A DNA stretch of 64,000 nucleotides from Aliagarivorans marinus DSM 23064 (GTDB taxonomy: Bacteria > Pseudomonadota > Gammaproteobacteria > Enterobacterales > Celerinatantimonadaceae): contig NZ_KE386909.1 in NCBI RefSeq assembly GCF_000429485.1, positions 372,499-436,498 on the forward strand, read 5' to 3'. This document shows, one piece after another, positions 33,551 through 42,952 of the stretch (its first letter is position 1; each line of letters begins with the position of its first letter). The notes below the pieces were generated by a model. The model had not been told where the DNA came from. It worked only from the letters and a program-made list of their open reading frames with translations, and ran no database searches. The translations under genes and the position numbers were made by a program.

Positions 33551-34441
33551 TTATACGTGGGTGGCCTCTAGCAACGATGTAACCCATTGCTGCAGCGGGT
33601 CGTCGTTGTAGCGAGGGTGCCAAGCGGCAATTACATCAAAGCTGTTTGGTGAGTGCTGCAATTGGATGGTGTGTACATCGAGATTGGCGATGGCTCTTGA
33701 AGGCAGAAAGGCGATGGAGTCGGTAGTCTCTAGATACATCGGCACCACTGAAAAGCAGGGCGCAGAGATCACTACGTTTCGCTTGAGCCCTTGCTGGGAA
33801 AACCAGTCATCAATCGAGCCTTTAAAGTTGGGGCGGGATGGTGAGGTGATAATGGTTGGGTACGCGGCGATATCTGCCATTGATGGCGTTGTGTTAGCAA
33901 TCGAGGAGTGCTTTGAAGTAACACATACATGCTGCTCTTCAAACAGCGTAAGCACTCGGTAGCTCTCGGGAATATAGTCGGGGAAGGCGAGCGCTAAGTG
34001 CACTTTGCCGCTCTCCATTAGCTCGTGCAGCCTGTCTAACTCAAAATCTCTGACGATGACCTTTAGCCCCGGTGCTTGCTTTCGCAGTTGAGTAAGCAAG
34101 GCGGGTAAGACGACTTGTTGGGCATAGTCGGTGGCTGCAATTACATAGCTGCCACTTGCTGTGCTGGGGGTAAAGCTCCCCACAGATAGCAACGAGTTGA
34201 AGTCAATGAGCAGCTTGTCCACCTTCACTGCGAGTGCTTCAGCAAAGGGTGTGGGGACAAAGCCGTTGGTCTTTCTGACGAACAGCCTGTCGTTAAATAC
34301 ATCCCTAAGCTTTCGCAAATGGTCACTGACCGCCTGCTGAGTCAACCCAAGTTGGGTGGCAGCTTTAGAGGCACTCTCTTCGCGGAGCAAGGCCTGAAAG
34401 ACCCTAAGTTGCTTGATATCTAAACGTTCTAGCCGGTGCAT
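33551..34441 (-). CDS. LysR-family transcriptional regulator
   Basis: A 296-residue regulator. I use the ATG at 34441, which has AGGT 6 bases before it; an upstream TTG at 34471 is poorer. The N-terminal winged helix shows D-I-K-Q-L-R-V-F, A-S-K-A-A-T-Q-L-G-L-T-Q-Q-A-V-S and the R-K-L-R-D wing; the effector domain follows. It is divergent from the SDR gene, and a perfect 15-base palindrome lies between them, so it probably controls that gene and itself. The inducer is unknown. Confidence 0.91.
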   Translation of the reverse strand: MHRLERLDIKQLRVFQALLREESASKAATQLGLTQQAVSDHLRKLRDVFNDRLFVRKTNGFVPTPFAEALAVKVDKLLIDFNSLLSVGSFTPSTASGSYVIAATDYAQQVVLPALLTQLRKQAPGLKVIVRDFELDRLHELMESGKVHLALAFPDYIPESYRVLTLFEEQHVCVTSKHSSIANTTPSMADIAAYPTIITSPSRPNFKGSIDDWFSQQGLKRNVVISAPCFSVVPMYLETTDSIAFLPSRAIANLDVHTIQLQHSPNSFDVIAAWHPRYNDDPLQQWVTSLLEATHV

Positions 34442-34483
34442 AACGTGACCTATGGGAAAGGGGTTGTGCAACTATACAGGTAC

Positions 34484-34498
34484 ACAAGAAAATCTTGT
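34484..34498. promoter_or_regulatory. Candidate LysR operator
   Basis: ACAAGAAAATCTTGT is a 6-3-6 perfect palindrome in the 140-base gap between the divergent LysR and SDR genes. It contains the T-N11-A-like symmetry typical of LysR sites. Confidence 0.5.
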
Positions 34499-34581
34499 AT
34501 CACTAACAAAAAACATCTGTTTCTAATTGTTTTTCCCGAGGTTTAGAGTTCTCCCCGTCAATTCAACTGTCGGAGAACAAC

Positions 34582-35187
34582 ATGAAAACAGTCATTTTAA
34601 TCGGAGCTCGCGGAAAAATGGGCCAGGCGGCACTCACGGGTTTAGGTAAGCACAAGGTTATCACTGCGGGCTTATCGGGCGATGTCGATCATATTGTCGA
34701 TATCACCGACGAGCAGTCGATCGAAGCGCTGTATCAGAAGGTCGGTCATTTTGATGCGGTGGTGAACACGGTTGGCGTGTGTGAATACGCACCGTTTACC
34801 GAGATGAGTGAGTCACAGTGGATGACCACAGTGATGAGCAAGATGATGGGGCAAATTAATCTGGTACGCATTGGCCAGAAGTACATTGCGGATGGCGGTT
34901 CCTTCACGCTGATCAGCGGCATCTTGAATGTTAAACCCATCCCGCTTGCCATCGCAGATGCAACCACCAGTGGCGCAATCGACACCTTTGCAAAATGTGT
35001 CGCCCATGAGATGCCTCGTGGGATCCGTATCAACGTGATTAACCCCACCGTGCTTAAAGAAGCATGGGATGTCTATGGCGAGATGATGCCGGGCTTCGAG
35101 CCGGTGCCTAGCACACTGGTTGGCAAAGCCTTTGAGCGTTCAGTGGATGGGTTTATCAGTGGTCAAGTGCTGTATGTGGATGCGTAA
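34582..35187 (+). CDS. Atypical short-chain dehydrogenase/reductase
   Basis: A 201-residue Rossmann-fold protein. The cofactor loop is G-A-R-G-K-M-G near residue 8, followed by the N-T-V-G motif that replaces N-N-A-G and the serine of L-I-S-G. At the position of the catalytic Y-x-x-x-K the sequence reads A-x-x-x-T (within I-A-D-A-T-T-S-G-A), so both the tyrosine and lysine are absent. It is shorter than typical SDRs (about 250). It may bind NAD(P) without classical catalysis or use other residues. It is divergent from LysR and flanked by a remnant metS copy. Confidence 0.82.
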   Translation: MKTVILIGARGKMGQAALTGLGKHKVITAGLSGDVDHIVDITDEQSIEALYQKVGHFDAVVNTVGVCEYAPFTEMSESQWMTTVMSKMMGQINLVRIGQKYIADGGSFTLISGILNVKPIPLAIADATTSGAIDTFAKCVAHEMPRGIRINVINPTVLKEAWDVYGEMMPGFEPVPSTLVGKAFERSVDGFISGQVLYVDA

Positions 35188-35216
35188 ATACTGTACTGCT
35201 TGTGCCAAGCATTGCT

Positions 35217-35282
35217 GACCTTGGCTGCACCTTTGGTTTAGCGCTGTTCTGTATCAATATGGCGATGTAAAACAGTAAATAG
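35217..35282 (+). pseudogene. Decayed second metS copy
   Basis: Read in one frame, this stretch gives L-G-C-T-F-G-L-A-L-F-C-I-N-M-A-M-stop-N-S-K-stop. I count 12 of 21 positions identical to the end of intact MetS (33404-33502). The glutamine codon CAA has become TAA, and the 5' part is unrecognisable. The DNA similarity continues into the terminator that follows, as at the intact locus. No second metP is seen. Confidence 0.75.
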
Positions 35283-35299
35283 GCTTGTGTCGAGTGACT

Positions 35300-35327
35300 A
35301 AAAAGCCATCCGTTAGGGTGGCTTTTT
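35300..35327. terminator. Rho-independent terminator, duplicate of the metS terminator
   Basis: AAAAAGCCATCC and GGGTGGCTTTTT around a four-base loop. The left arm and the preceding GTGACTA are identical to the terminator at 33520. It now serves the SDR gene. Confidence 0.8.
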
Positions 35328-35462
35328 GCTGCTGAACTACTTCAGAGTGGTTAATGATTACGCCCTTGCTCGCATAACCAGTTGCTTGGGCCTCGTCAGC
35401 TGGAGTTTTCTCCAACGTGGAAGTAATTGCTTTAGATTATTTACTTATTTCCACTAGCTCGC

Positions 35463-36431
35463 TCACCCCACATCATGCCAACACACCAGCTCACTTAAAC
35501 CGCCATGCTGCCAGCAAACGGTGATGCATGGCCCGTGGGCTTTGGAGTGGATGATATAGCCCGGTGCCGGGGCGTTGATGCGGAAGGGAAACTCGTTGGC
35601 GATGTAGTTGAGCTCTTGCAGGATCTGCGATTGCTTATGGGTGGGAGGTTGATCGGCGGGAAAGTCGTAGTCGCCGTGTTTAAAGCATTGGTTGGTAAAC
35701 AGATCTTCGCTGTAGTGCAGCAGTGATAAGGGGTCGAGGCTCTCCGAGGTTAGGTGCATTAAGTAGCTGTTACGTTTGCCGCCAACAAACTCTTTGCTCC
35801 AGCCGGAGAAGGCCACCTTCAATTTAGGAAACTGCAAAGCGCTGCTTTGGCCTTCTTGGTGGCGCAGTTTGCGCAGCTCCAGCTGTTCGCGTTCTTGACC
35901 TACATGGGTGAGAAAGTCGCTGCTGTTGTCGGGGGAGAGTTCAAGGGTTCTCTGAGTAAACTGCAGCTTAAGGCGCTGTTTGCTTAGGGCCGGCGCAGGC
36001 CACCACCGTTCTACCTGTTCGGATAACAGCAGCTCGTGTAGCGAGTAGCTTTTGCGATACCAGCCTAGCTCAATGGTAAGCGCGCCTTCGGGCTGCCCCT
36101 GTTGGTTATAGCCGAGCAAATCCACTTGGTAGCAGAGGTGAGTGCGCGTCCACACCAGTAGCCATAGCAGCCCTAGCAAGCCGAGGACTAAGGTCAGGCT
36201 GGCCCACTGCTCTTGGGAGAGATGCTCCCTTAATAGCTGCTGATGAGCCGATTGCTCGCTAGAGAGCAATACGCTGGTGAGGGAGGTATTGGGCTGTTGC
36301 AGGTGCAAGGCGAGGACAATCAATAACAACAGCCCCAGCATCGCTTGGGTATAACGAAACCGGTGTTGATAGAGATGCTCGATAAGCGGTGAAGCTTGTG
36401 ATTGATAGCGCCGCTGTAGGGGGAATTGCAC
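35463..36431 (-). CDS. Hypothetical two-helix membrane protein
   Basis: A 322-residue protein I do not recognise. The best start is GTG 36431, with AGGAAG six bases upstream; a TTG at 36488 is an alternative. Two hydrophobic helices (about 27-44 and 79-95) enclose a Gln/Ser-rich loop, and a soluble domain of about 220 residues follows with several tryptophans and a cysteine-containing end. It lies 94 bases downstream of the FAN1-type nuclease gene on the same strand and may share its transcript. No function is assigned. Confidence 0.65.
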   Translation of the reverse strand: MQFPLQRRYQSQASPLIEHLYQHRFRYTQAMLGLLLLIVLALHLQQPNTSLTSVLLSSEQSAHQQLLREHLSQEQWASLTLVLGLLGLLWLLVWTRTHLCYQVDLLGYNQQGQPEGALTIELGWYRKSYSLHELLLSEQVERWWPAPALSKQRLKLQFTQRTLELSPDNSSDFLTHVGQEREQLELRKLRHQEGQSSALQFPKLKVAFSGWSKEFVGGKRNSYLMHLTSESLDPLSLLHYSEDLFTNQCFKHGDYDFPADQPPTHKQSQILQELNYIANEFPFRINAPAPGYIIHSKAHGPCITVCWQHGGLSELVCWHDVG

Positions 36432-36525
36432 TTGCTGCTTCCTGTTGTTAGTGCTTGAAGTGCATGTTATTGCTGTAAAAATGACCAAGCAAGCAGCGCG
36501 GGTGAAATATCGGGGCCAGCTAACG

Positions 36526-38199
36526 TTATTCGGGCCAGCTCACATTACACACACTGGCGTCGATGCCCTCGCGGGCGAACAGGTCGAGCCATAGCCGTTG
36601 GTTGTCTTGCGGGCGATCGTTGGGGCCTTTGATCTCGATGAGACGATAGGTTTGGCTGGCGGGGTAGAACTGAATCAAATCAGGAAAACCACTGCGGTGT
36701 TGTCGCAGATCCTGCAGCATGCGCCGGAAGATAAGCTCGAGCTGTGGTGCGGGAATACAGCGCAGCGCCATATCCAGCAACTCAGGACTGAGCCCCTCCC
36801 AGTAGATAAAGTGATTGGCCAGACCCTGCTTATCTTTCAAGGTCGCATGCATCGCATCACCATGCTGGCCTTGCTCTAGCAGGGCAAAGCAGTCGTCGAT
36901 GATGGACTGGCGCTTGCGACTAAAGCTGCGGCTGTACATATCCGCTGGGGCGGCCTGAAACGGATGAAAAAACGCATCGCGCACGGGTGCGAAGATGGCT
37001 GGCCAAAACAACAGACCGAACAGGCCATTGAACAGCAGGTTCTCCACATAGACACAAGGCGCGTCGGGCTCGCCAATGGCAGCGGCGCAGCTTCGCTCTA
37101 GCTGCTCAACTGGCGCTTGGGGAAGATCTAGCTGCCAAGTGTTTGGGCGGGCTAGGGTAAACAGCAGCGGCGTCGCTTGTTTGAGCTTGCGCGCGCTGCG
37201 CTGATAGATCCGCGAGATGCGCAGCTTATCGATGGCTGCGCTGGCCTGCGCTAGTTGCTCCTCGGCAAACTGGTAGCACTGCTCTTGGCTCTCGCTTAGC
37301 TCGCTCACCCGGCACCAACGCACCGCCGCCTCGGGGTAGCGGCTCTCTCGATAAGCCTCGATAGCGTGGGCATATTGCTGTTGGCGCTCGGCCTGACGAC
37401 CGGCCTGAAACAGCAGCTTACTGCGCCGGCGGTCCAGCCAAGTATGCTTTGGCGCTTGCCATGGCAGCTGTGGCCAGAGCGTGAGTACATCGTCGGCTTG
37501 CTCCAGTTGCTCGGCTAGCTGATGCATCTCGATGTAGGCCTCAAGTACCTCACGTGAGTCAAAGGTGGCGGGCGTGTCGGTAAGGTCGACGCGCTCATAC
37601 TGGCGATGGCCAAGCTCGGTGGTGACAAATTCGCTCCAGTCTTGATAGAGGTTGCCAAAAAACAGCAGCCGAACCCGAACAAACAGCGCATCGACTAGTA
37701 GTTGAACGCCTATCTCCTTAGTGCCTGTGGCGACGTGTAGGGCTTCAACCAGTGGGAAGCTAGGCTCTGCGGGTATTTGCCGTTGTAGCTGCTCGGTTAA
37801 CTTTGGCTTGCTTAGCGAAGCCGGCCACGGCAGCTCCGGGTAAGTGTGCCGGGCAAAGCTTAACAGCTCTGCTTTGGTAAGTAGTGATGCCAGCTGTTCG
37901 CTGTTCACCTTAGCGCAGGTGGTGACCAAGCCTTTGGCGCCGAGCTCGTTAAGCGCGGCGGCGGTGTCGGCAATCTCTGGGTACTGCAGCTTGCTCTCTC
38001 GAAATAGCTCGCCCTTGCGCATCACCATCCTACACAGCACTGCCTGTGCAGGCTGGGTCAGTGAGTCGATGGCCGTGAGCTGTTGCTGCTCTTCTGGTGA
38101 GAACAGCGCCCAATAGCGGTCGGTGACAAAGCCCAGCAGGGTTTGCAGGTTTTGCAGGTAGTAAAAAGGGTCGTCGACCTTGGCTGTTTCTATTTTCAC
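36526..38199 (-). CDS. FAN1-type VRR-NUC nuclease
   Basis: A 557-residue protein resembling bacterial Fanconi-associated nuclease 1, a structure-specific 5' flap nuclease in crosslink repair. The C-terminal VRR-NUC core is clear: G-F-P-D-L followed by Y-R-L-I-E-I-K-G-P-N-D-R, giving the P-D and E-x-K catalytic residues near 508-530. Upstream are the SAP-like helical region and a helix-rich middle part with many arginines. It starts at GTG 38199 with GGAAG five bases before it. The assignment rests on the nuclease motif and length. Confidence 0.88.
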   Translation of the reverse strand: MKIETAKVDDPFYYLQNLQTLLGFVTDRYWALFSPEEQQQLTAIDSLTQPAQAVLCRMVMRKGELFRESKLQYPEIADTAAALNELGAKGLVTTCAKVNSEQLASLLTKAELLSFARHTYPELPWPASLSKPKLTEQLQRQIPAEPSFPLVEALHVATGTKEIGVQLLVDALFVRVRLLFFGNLYQDWSEFVTTELGHRQYERVDLTDTPATFDSREVLEAYIEMHQLAEQLEQADDVLTLWPQLPWQAPKHTWLDRRRSKLLFQAGRQAERQQQYAHAIEAYRESRYPEAAVRWCRVSELSESQEQCYQFAEEQLAQASAAIDKLRISRIYQRSARKLKQATPLLFTLARPNTWQLDLPQAPVEQLERSCAAAIGEPDAPCVYVENLLFNGLFGLLFWPAIFAPVRDAFFHPFQAAPADMYSRSFSRKRQSIIDDCFALLEQGQHGDAMHATLKDKQGLANHFIYWEGLSPELLDMALRCIPAPQLELIFRRMLQDLRQHRSGFPDLIQFYPASQTYRLIEIKGPNDRPQDNQRLWLDLFAREGIDASVCNVSWPE

Positions 38200-38661
38200 G
38201 GTTCTTCCGGTGGTTGCCTGAACGGAGTGTAGCCCGCTTAAATGGTAACCCGTTTAATCCATAAACTAGCAACATTATCTAAGCGATTCTCAGCAAACAA
38301 ACGACTCAGGCGCGCTTGACCCTGCTCGTTCCAACTGCACAGGGATACAAGACAAACTGCGAAACGCTGTAGGACTACAAATCGCAATCAAAACAAGCCA
38401 CTAGCACTGAAGCTATATGATGCTTGGGTGGTTTTATCTACTGCGCAAAATGGTTAGCCCAACGAAAAGCACTAACAAAGGTCATTTATATGAACATATT
38501 ATCTAAATGTTGCTCCTGTGGTGCTTGATTAAGATCTTAGCTTGCAGCATCATTCGCACATGATTTTGAGGTATTAAAAAAGTCACGCGAAGTTAATCTT
38601 AGTGTGACCTTGCTGCTAAAGACTCCTCGCTCAACCAACAACATACTTACGCAGAGGAACC
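38200..38661. other. Intergenic region upstream of dcuA
   Basis: A 462-base AT-rich gap with no supportable gene on either strand. It should hold the divergent promoters of the nuclease and dcuA. One FNR-like box is seen at 38525-38538. Confidence 0.6.
38525..38538 (+). promoter_or_regulatory. Possible FNR site
   Basis: TTGATTAAGATCTT matches TTGAT-N4-ATCAA at eight of ten fixed bases, 124 bases before dcuA. DcuA-type genes are often controlled by oxygen in other bacteria, though dcuA itself often is not. This is a weak prediction. Confidence 0.3.
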
Positions 38662-39966
38662 ATGGTTCTTGTTCAATTATTAGTGGTACTGGGTGCCATT
38701 TTCTTGGGTGCCCGCTTAAGCGGCATCGGTATCGGTTATGCCGGTGGTATCGGGGTACTGATCCTGACACTGGTACTAGGAATGGCTCCGGGCAGCATCC
38801 CGGTATCGGTGATCCTAATCATTATGTCAGTGATTGCCGCCATTGCTGCGATGCAGGTGGCTGGTGGGATGCAGTATCTGGTTAACATTGCCGAGCGGGT
38901 GCTGCGCAGCAACCCTAAGCAAGTGACCTTTCTGGCACCGATTGTTACCTACATCATGACCTTGCTGGCGGGTACCGGCCACACCGCTTTTTCAACCTTG
39001 CCGGTGATTGCCGAGGTGGCAAAAGAGCAGGGCATTCGTCCTTCGCGTCCTTTGAGCATCGCGGTGGTGGCATCGCAGATTGCGATTACCGCATCGCCTA
39101 TTTCAGCCGCTGTGGTGGCCTTCAGTGGCATGCTGGAAGGCAAGGGCGTGGGGTATCTAACGCTGCTGGCTATCTGTATTCCGGCTACCTTTATGGCCTG
39201 TATGGCCGGTGCCTTTGTCGCTCAGTTCCTCGGTAAAGAGCTGGCAGACGACGAGGTCTACCAAGAGCGTTTGGCCAAAGGCTTGGTTTCGCTGCGTGAC
39301 AAGACCAAGGTGGCTGAGCTGCCAGCGACCGCCGGTCGCTCAGTACTGATCTTCGTTATCGCCATTGCTGCCGTGGTCGGTTATGCCACCGCGATTAGCG
39401 ACAACGTAGGCTTGATTGCCAACCCGACTCTGGGCCGCGATGAAGCGATTATGGTGTTTATGCTGACCGCGGCAGGCGCGATTGCGCTGACCTGTAAGAT
39501 AGATACCAGCGATGTGCTTAGTGCCGCGACGTTTAAGTCGGGTATGAGCGCGTGTATCTGTGTGCTGGGTGTGGCGTGGTTGGGCGATACCTTCGTCTCT
39601 GGCCATATCGAGAGCATCAAAGAGATCTCTGGCAGCGTACTGCAAGACTACCCGTGGATGCTGGCGGTGTTGCTGTTCTTTGCATCGATGCTGCTTTACT
39701 CACAAGCGGCGACTACCGTGGCGCTAATGCCTGCTGCCTTGGCGATGGGGGTCAGCCCGGTTGCCGCGATTGCTGCTTTTGCTGCAGTGTCTGCGCTGTT
39801 TGTATTGCCGACCTACCCAACCCTGTTGGCCGCCGTGGAGATGGATGACACTGGCTCGACTCGGATTGGCAAGTTGGTGTTTAACCACCCCTTCTTTATT
39901 CCGGGTGTAGTAACCATCTCAACCTCGGTGGCGCTTGGCTTCCTGATTGGCGGCGTGGTGCTTTAA
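38662..39966 (+). CDS. dcuA: C4-dicarboxylate transporter DcuA
   Basis: A 434-residue inner-membrane antiporter with about ten or more helices. The N-terminus (L-G-A-I-F-L-G-A-R-L-S-G-I-G-I-G) and the conserved A-M-Q-V-A-G-G, L-A-P-I-V-T-Y, G-T-G and I-T-A-S-P-I-S-A-A-V-V-A-F segments match DcuA better than DcuB. It exchanges fumarate, malate, aspartate and succinate across the membrane. GAGG precedes the ATG. It is transcribed alone with a terminator downstream. Confidence 0.9.
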   Translation: MVLVQLLVVLGAIFLGARLSGIGIGYAGGIGVLILTLVLGMAPGSIPVSVILIIMSVIAAIAAMQVAGGMQYLVNIAERVLRSNPKQVTFLAPIVTYIMTLLAGTGHTAFSTLPVIAEVAKEQGIRPSRPLSIAVVASQIAITASPISAAVVAFSGMLEGKGVGYLTLLAICIPATFMACMAGAFVAQFLGKELADDEVYQERLAKGLVSLRDKTKVAELPATAGRSVLIFVIAIAAVVGYATAISDNVGLIANPTLGRDEAIMVFMLTAAGAIALTCKIDTSDVLSAATFKSGMSACICVLGVAWLGDTFVSGHIESIKEISGSVLQDYPWMLAVLLFFASMLLYSQAATTVALMPAALAMGVSPVAAIAAFAAVSALFVLPTYPTLLAAVEMDDTGSTRIGKLVFNHPFFIPGVVTISTSVALGFLIGGVVL

Positions 39967-40043
39967 TCAGCAGTTAGAGCCGCTTCACGTAATCTGGCTG
40001 GCAAGCTGTTGATTACCTGATACTCTGTTACCTCAGGTAACAC

Positions 40044-40072
40044 TGAAATGCCCGTTTTTGCCGGGCATTTCA
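40044..40072. terminator. Terminator hairpin after dcuA
   Basis: TGAAATGCCCG and CGGGCATTTCA pair perfectly with a T-rich seven-base loop. The T-run after the stem is weak. Confidence 0.65.
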
Positions 40073-40148
40073 GTATTTGCAACAGCGCCTATTACTTACC
40101 TGGTTTGGTATAGGGCAGCGGAACTTATCAGGTCCAGTTCGATTGTTT

Positions 40149-40664
40149 ATGAAGAATCTCCAGTTAGTAGGGTTATTGGTGGCGGTGTTCAGTTTAGGCG
40201 CGTGTAGCCACCGACCTTCTGCTCCCAGTGCGTCGTCGCCACAGCCTTCACACACCAAGCCTACTAAACACCTAGGCAATATCGACCCTGCCGTGCTTTC
40301 CATCCACGACAAGCTGGTGGCGCAACATGCCGACTGGCACGGCGTGCCGCATCGTTGGGGCGGACAAAGTAAGTCGGGGGTCGACTGTTCGGCGCTGGTG
40401 CAACTGACCTATCAGCAGCACTTCTCGCTACAACTGCCACGCACTACCCAAGAGCAATCATCGGTGGGGACTGCCGTGTCTAAACAGCAGCTACAAGCCG
40501 GGGATCTGGTGTTCTTTAAAACCGGCCGCAATCAGCGCCATGTCGGCATGATGCTCGACAGCCAGCGCTTTTTGCACGCTTCCTACAGCAAAGGGGTGAT
40601 CATCTCTGAGCTAAGCAACCCCTACTGGCGCAAGAACTACTGGCGCGCCCGCCGGGTGCTGTAG
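40149..40664 (+). CDS. NlpC/P60 endopeptidase lipoprotein
   Basis: A 171-residue peptidoglycan endopeptidase. ATG 40149 gives a signal peptide with lipobox L-G-A-C, a Pro/Ser-rich linker, and the NlpC/P60 domain from about residue 55. The catalytic cysteine is in G-V-D-C-S-A-L-V, the histidine in R-H-V-G-M-M, and the third residue is the histidine of L-H-A-S. It cuts the gamma-D-Glu to meso-DAP bond in related enzymes (NlpC, MepS). It is a single gene. Confidence 0.88.
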   Translation: MKNLQLVGLLVAVFSLGACSHRPSAPSASSPQPSHTKPTKHLGNIDPAVLSIHDKLVAQHADWHGVPHRWGGQSKSGVDCSALVQLTYQQHFSLQLPRTTQEQSSVGTAVSKQQLQAGDLVFFKTGRNQRHVGMMLDSQRFLHASYSKGVIISELSNPYWRKNYWRARRVL

Positions 40665-40807
40665 CTTTTTTCTGCGTTTGCTTGCTCTGATGCTGTTTAA
40701 ACAAACTTTGCCCCCAAAAGGTCAATAGCCCCTAGGCTTAGCCAGCCGCTTCCCTTACACTTGCCGAGTTAACAGTAAGTTAAATGAACTAAAGGAAAGC
40801 TCTCGTT

Positions 40808-41572
40808 ATGCGTTTAGTGTCGTGGAATGTAAATGGTATCCGTGCGGTGATGAAAAAAGACTTTATGCAGTCGCTTATCGACATGGATACCGATGTGTTG
40901 TGTTTGCAAGAAACCAAGGCTCAGGATGATCAGGTGAGCGCGGCACTGGCCGAGCTTGAGGGCTACCACATCTACTCCAACTCGGCCGAGCGCAAGGGCT
41001 ATTCGGGCACCGCCATCCTTAGTCGCAGCGAGCCAATCTCGGTGGAATACGATATGGGCATCGAAGAGCACGATCAGGAAGGCCGGGTGATTGCCGCCGA
41101 GTACCCGGAGTTTATCTTGGTTACCGTGTACACCCCGAATTCTGGCAGCGAGCTTAAGCGTTTGGAGTACCGCCAGCAGTGGGATGCTGACTTCCTTACT
41201 TACCTGCAACAGCTGGAGCAGCGCAAGCCAGTGGTGGTGTGTGGCGATCTAAACGTGGCGCACCGCGATATCGACTTGGCTCGTCCTAAGCCGAACTACA
41301 ACAAAAGCGCCGGGTATACTCAGGCTGAAATCGACGGCTTGGATAACCTCACCGAAGCGGGCTTTATCGATACCTTCCGCCACCTCAATGGCGACGAGGT
41401 GAAGTACAGCTGGTGGAGTTACCGCGCTGGTGCCCGTGGCAAGAACATTGGATGGAGAATCGATTACTTCCTCAGCTCGCCCGCCTTGCAAGACCAGCTA
41501 AGCCGCGCCGACATCCTTAACGAAGTGATGGGCTCTGACCATTGCCCAGTGCTGCTGGAGCTAGCGCTGTAG
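40808..41572 (+). CDS. xth: Exodeoxyribonuclease III / AP endonuclease
   Basis: A 254-residue endonuclease/exonuclease/phosphatase-fold enzyme for base excision repair. Catalytic and metal residues are visible: N-V-N-G-I-R, Q-E-T-K near residue 35, G-D-L-N-V-A-H near residue 145, W-R-I-D-Y near residue 218 and G-S-D-H-C-P-V near residue 243. The sequence is closer to the ExoA type than to E. coli XthA. AAAGGAAAG precedes the ATG. It is followed by a strong terminator shared with the convergent MFS gene. Confidence 0.93.
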   Translation: MRLVSWNVNGIRAVMKKDFMQSLIDMDTDVLCLQETKAQDDQVSAALAELEGYHIYSNSAERKGYSGTAILSRSEPISVEYDMGIEEHDQEGRVIAAEYPEFILVTVYTPNSGSELKRLEYRQQWDADFLTYLQQLEQRKPVVVCGDLNVAHRDIDLARPKPNYNKSAGYTQAEIDGLDNLTEAGFIDTFRHLNGDEVKYSWWSYRAGARGKNIGWRIDYFLSSPALQDQLSRADILNEVMGSDHCPVLLELAL

Positions 41573-41582
41573 TGACACCAGC

Positions 41583-41608
41583 AAAACGCCGCTTGAAAGC
41601 GGCGTTTT
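41583..41608. terminator. Bidirectional terminator
   Basis: AAAACGCCGCT and AGCGGCGTTTT around a four-base loop, between convergent xth and MFS genes. Confidence 0.85.
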
Positions 41609-41627
41609 GTAGCAGTTCGCCAATCAC

Positions 41628-42896
41628 CTAATGGTTGTGGTTAAAGGTCTCATCCAAAAACAATACACAGACAATTGAGATGACAAAGGCGATAGGCATG
41701 ATCCAGATGGCTGATTGTAAGGCTGCTTGCATCTGAAGAGGGCTCGCGGAGCTGGTACCGCCAAAGCTCGACACTAACTTACCAAAGAACGGTTGCCCGA
41801 TAGCGCCAATTCCCATAAGAATTACCGCGGATAAACCGTTGGCAGTACCCAGCACCTTGTCCTGATTGGACTCTCCAATCACCGGGTAGCCAATGCTTTG
41901 CGCTGAGGTCAGTATCCCCAAAAGTAAGAACATCACATAAAAGAATCCGGCGCTGGTTGAGGGCGGGAACATGATTAGTAGCATGATGGCCAATGAAATA
42001 ATCGCGCCGCCTAACATGGCTTTTTTTCGTGATTGCAACTTATCAGAAATGAGTCCGGTTACTGGTGAGCCGAGCATGGTACCGATAAAAATCATGCCGA
42101 TAATGCCGGTGTAGGTCGCTTCAGTAAACTCGGGGTTAATGAAGCGCAGATAGGTGGTTCCCCATACTGCACCGAGTAGTAACACTGACAAATTAAGCAT
42201 GCCAATAAAGGTGCCTGCCAGCCAATTTTGCTTGTTCTTTGCGGCGAGCTTTAGGCCCTCGATGAGTGAGATCTGTAGGCCTTGTGCCTCTACTTCTCCA
42301 TCGGGAGAATCTTGCACAAACAACAGCACCATCAGCAGGATGATGCCACCGAGTAGAGTATTCAACACCATTGCTATCTGTACGCTAGTGGCGTTAATAA
42401 TTGCCAACAATGGCGCGCCTGATACAAAGCCTCCGAACACTGCAAATGCCACCAAGCTACCCGCGACGAGCGCTAACTTTTCCGAGGGGAACCAACGAGG
42501 TGCCAGACGAAATGGAGCCATAAATGCGATGCAATGTGCAGCGCCCATTAAGAAGCGCAGTAGCGATGCGCTAAACACGTCGGTGGTGATAGATAAGCCA
42601 AAGCTACAAGCAATCATTAACAGTAATGTTGCCAGTAAGCTCTTCTTGACTGAGTACTTATCGAGAATGACCCCGGCAGGGATAAGCATCAGTACCGTGC
42701 CATACAAAAATGCGCCAGCAAAGTTACCAAACTCTGCCGCCGAGCTTAAGGCCAGGTTGTCCATAAAGAATGCTTTCATGGTTTCTGTGCCAAGTAGAGT
42801 CATTTGAATAAAGCTGTAGAAAAAAAACGCGCCAGCAGAAAAAACCACCAGTGTCGGGCTTTTTTCCTTCGTCATTGCTAGGGTGTGAGTACTCAT
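41628..42896 (-). CDS. MFS transporter
   Basis: A 422-residue major facilitator with 12 predicted helices. The loop between helices 2 and 3 reads A-G-V-I-L-D-K-Y-S-V-K-K, a form of the family's D-R-x-G-R-R motif, and the second half has G-L-I-S-D-K-L-Q-S-R-K. It is closest in style to nitrate/nitrite-porter-like or phthalate-permease-like carriers of small anions. The substrate is unknown. AAGGAAG precedes the ATG. A perfect 10-base inverted repeat lies 57-88 bases upstream. Confidence 0.85.
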   Translation of the reverse strand: MSTHTLAMTKEKSPTLVVFSAGAFFFYSFIQMTLLGTETMKAFFMDNLALSSAAEFGNFAGAFLYGTVLMLIPAGVILDKYSVKKSLLATLLLMIACSFGLSITTDVFSASLLRFLMGAAHCIAFMAPFRLAPRWFPSEKLALVAGSLVAFAVFGGFVSGAPLLAIINATSVQIAMVLNTLLGGIILLMVLLFVQDSPDGEVEAQGLQISLIEGLKLAAKNKQNWLAGTFIGMLNLSVLLLGAVWGTTYLRFINPEFTEATYTGIIGMIFIGTMLGSPVTGLISDKLQSRKKAMLGGAIISLAIMLLIMFPPSTSAGFFYVMFLLLGILTSAQSIGYPVIGESNQDKVLGTANGLSAVILMGIGAIGQPFFGKLVSSFGGTSSASPLQMQAALQSAIWIMPIAFVISIVCVLFLDETFNHNH

Positions 42897-42952
42897 GGTC
42901 AGCTTCCTTTCTTGATTAGAAGAATGCTTGTGGTTTCTCGTACCAGGCAGAG

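Noticed and set aside
42154..42807. A 217-codon plus-strand open frame
   Set aside because: Antisense to the MFS transporter, with Ser/Ala/Thr-rich content typical of the complement of membrane proteins.
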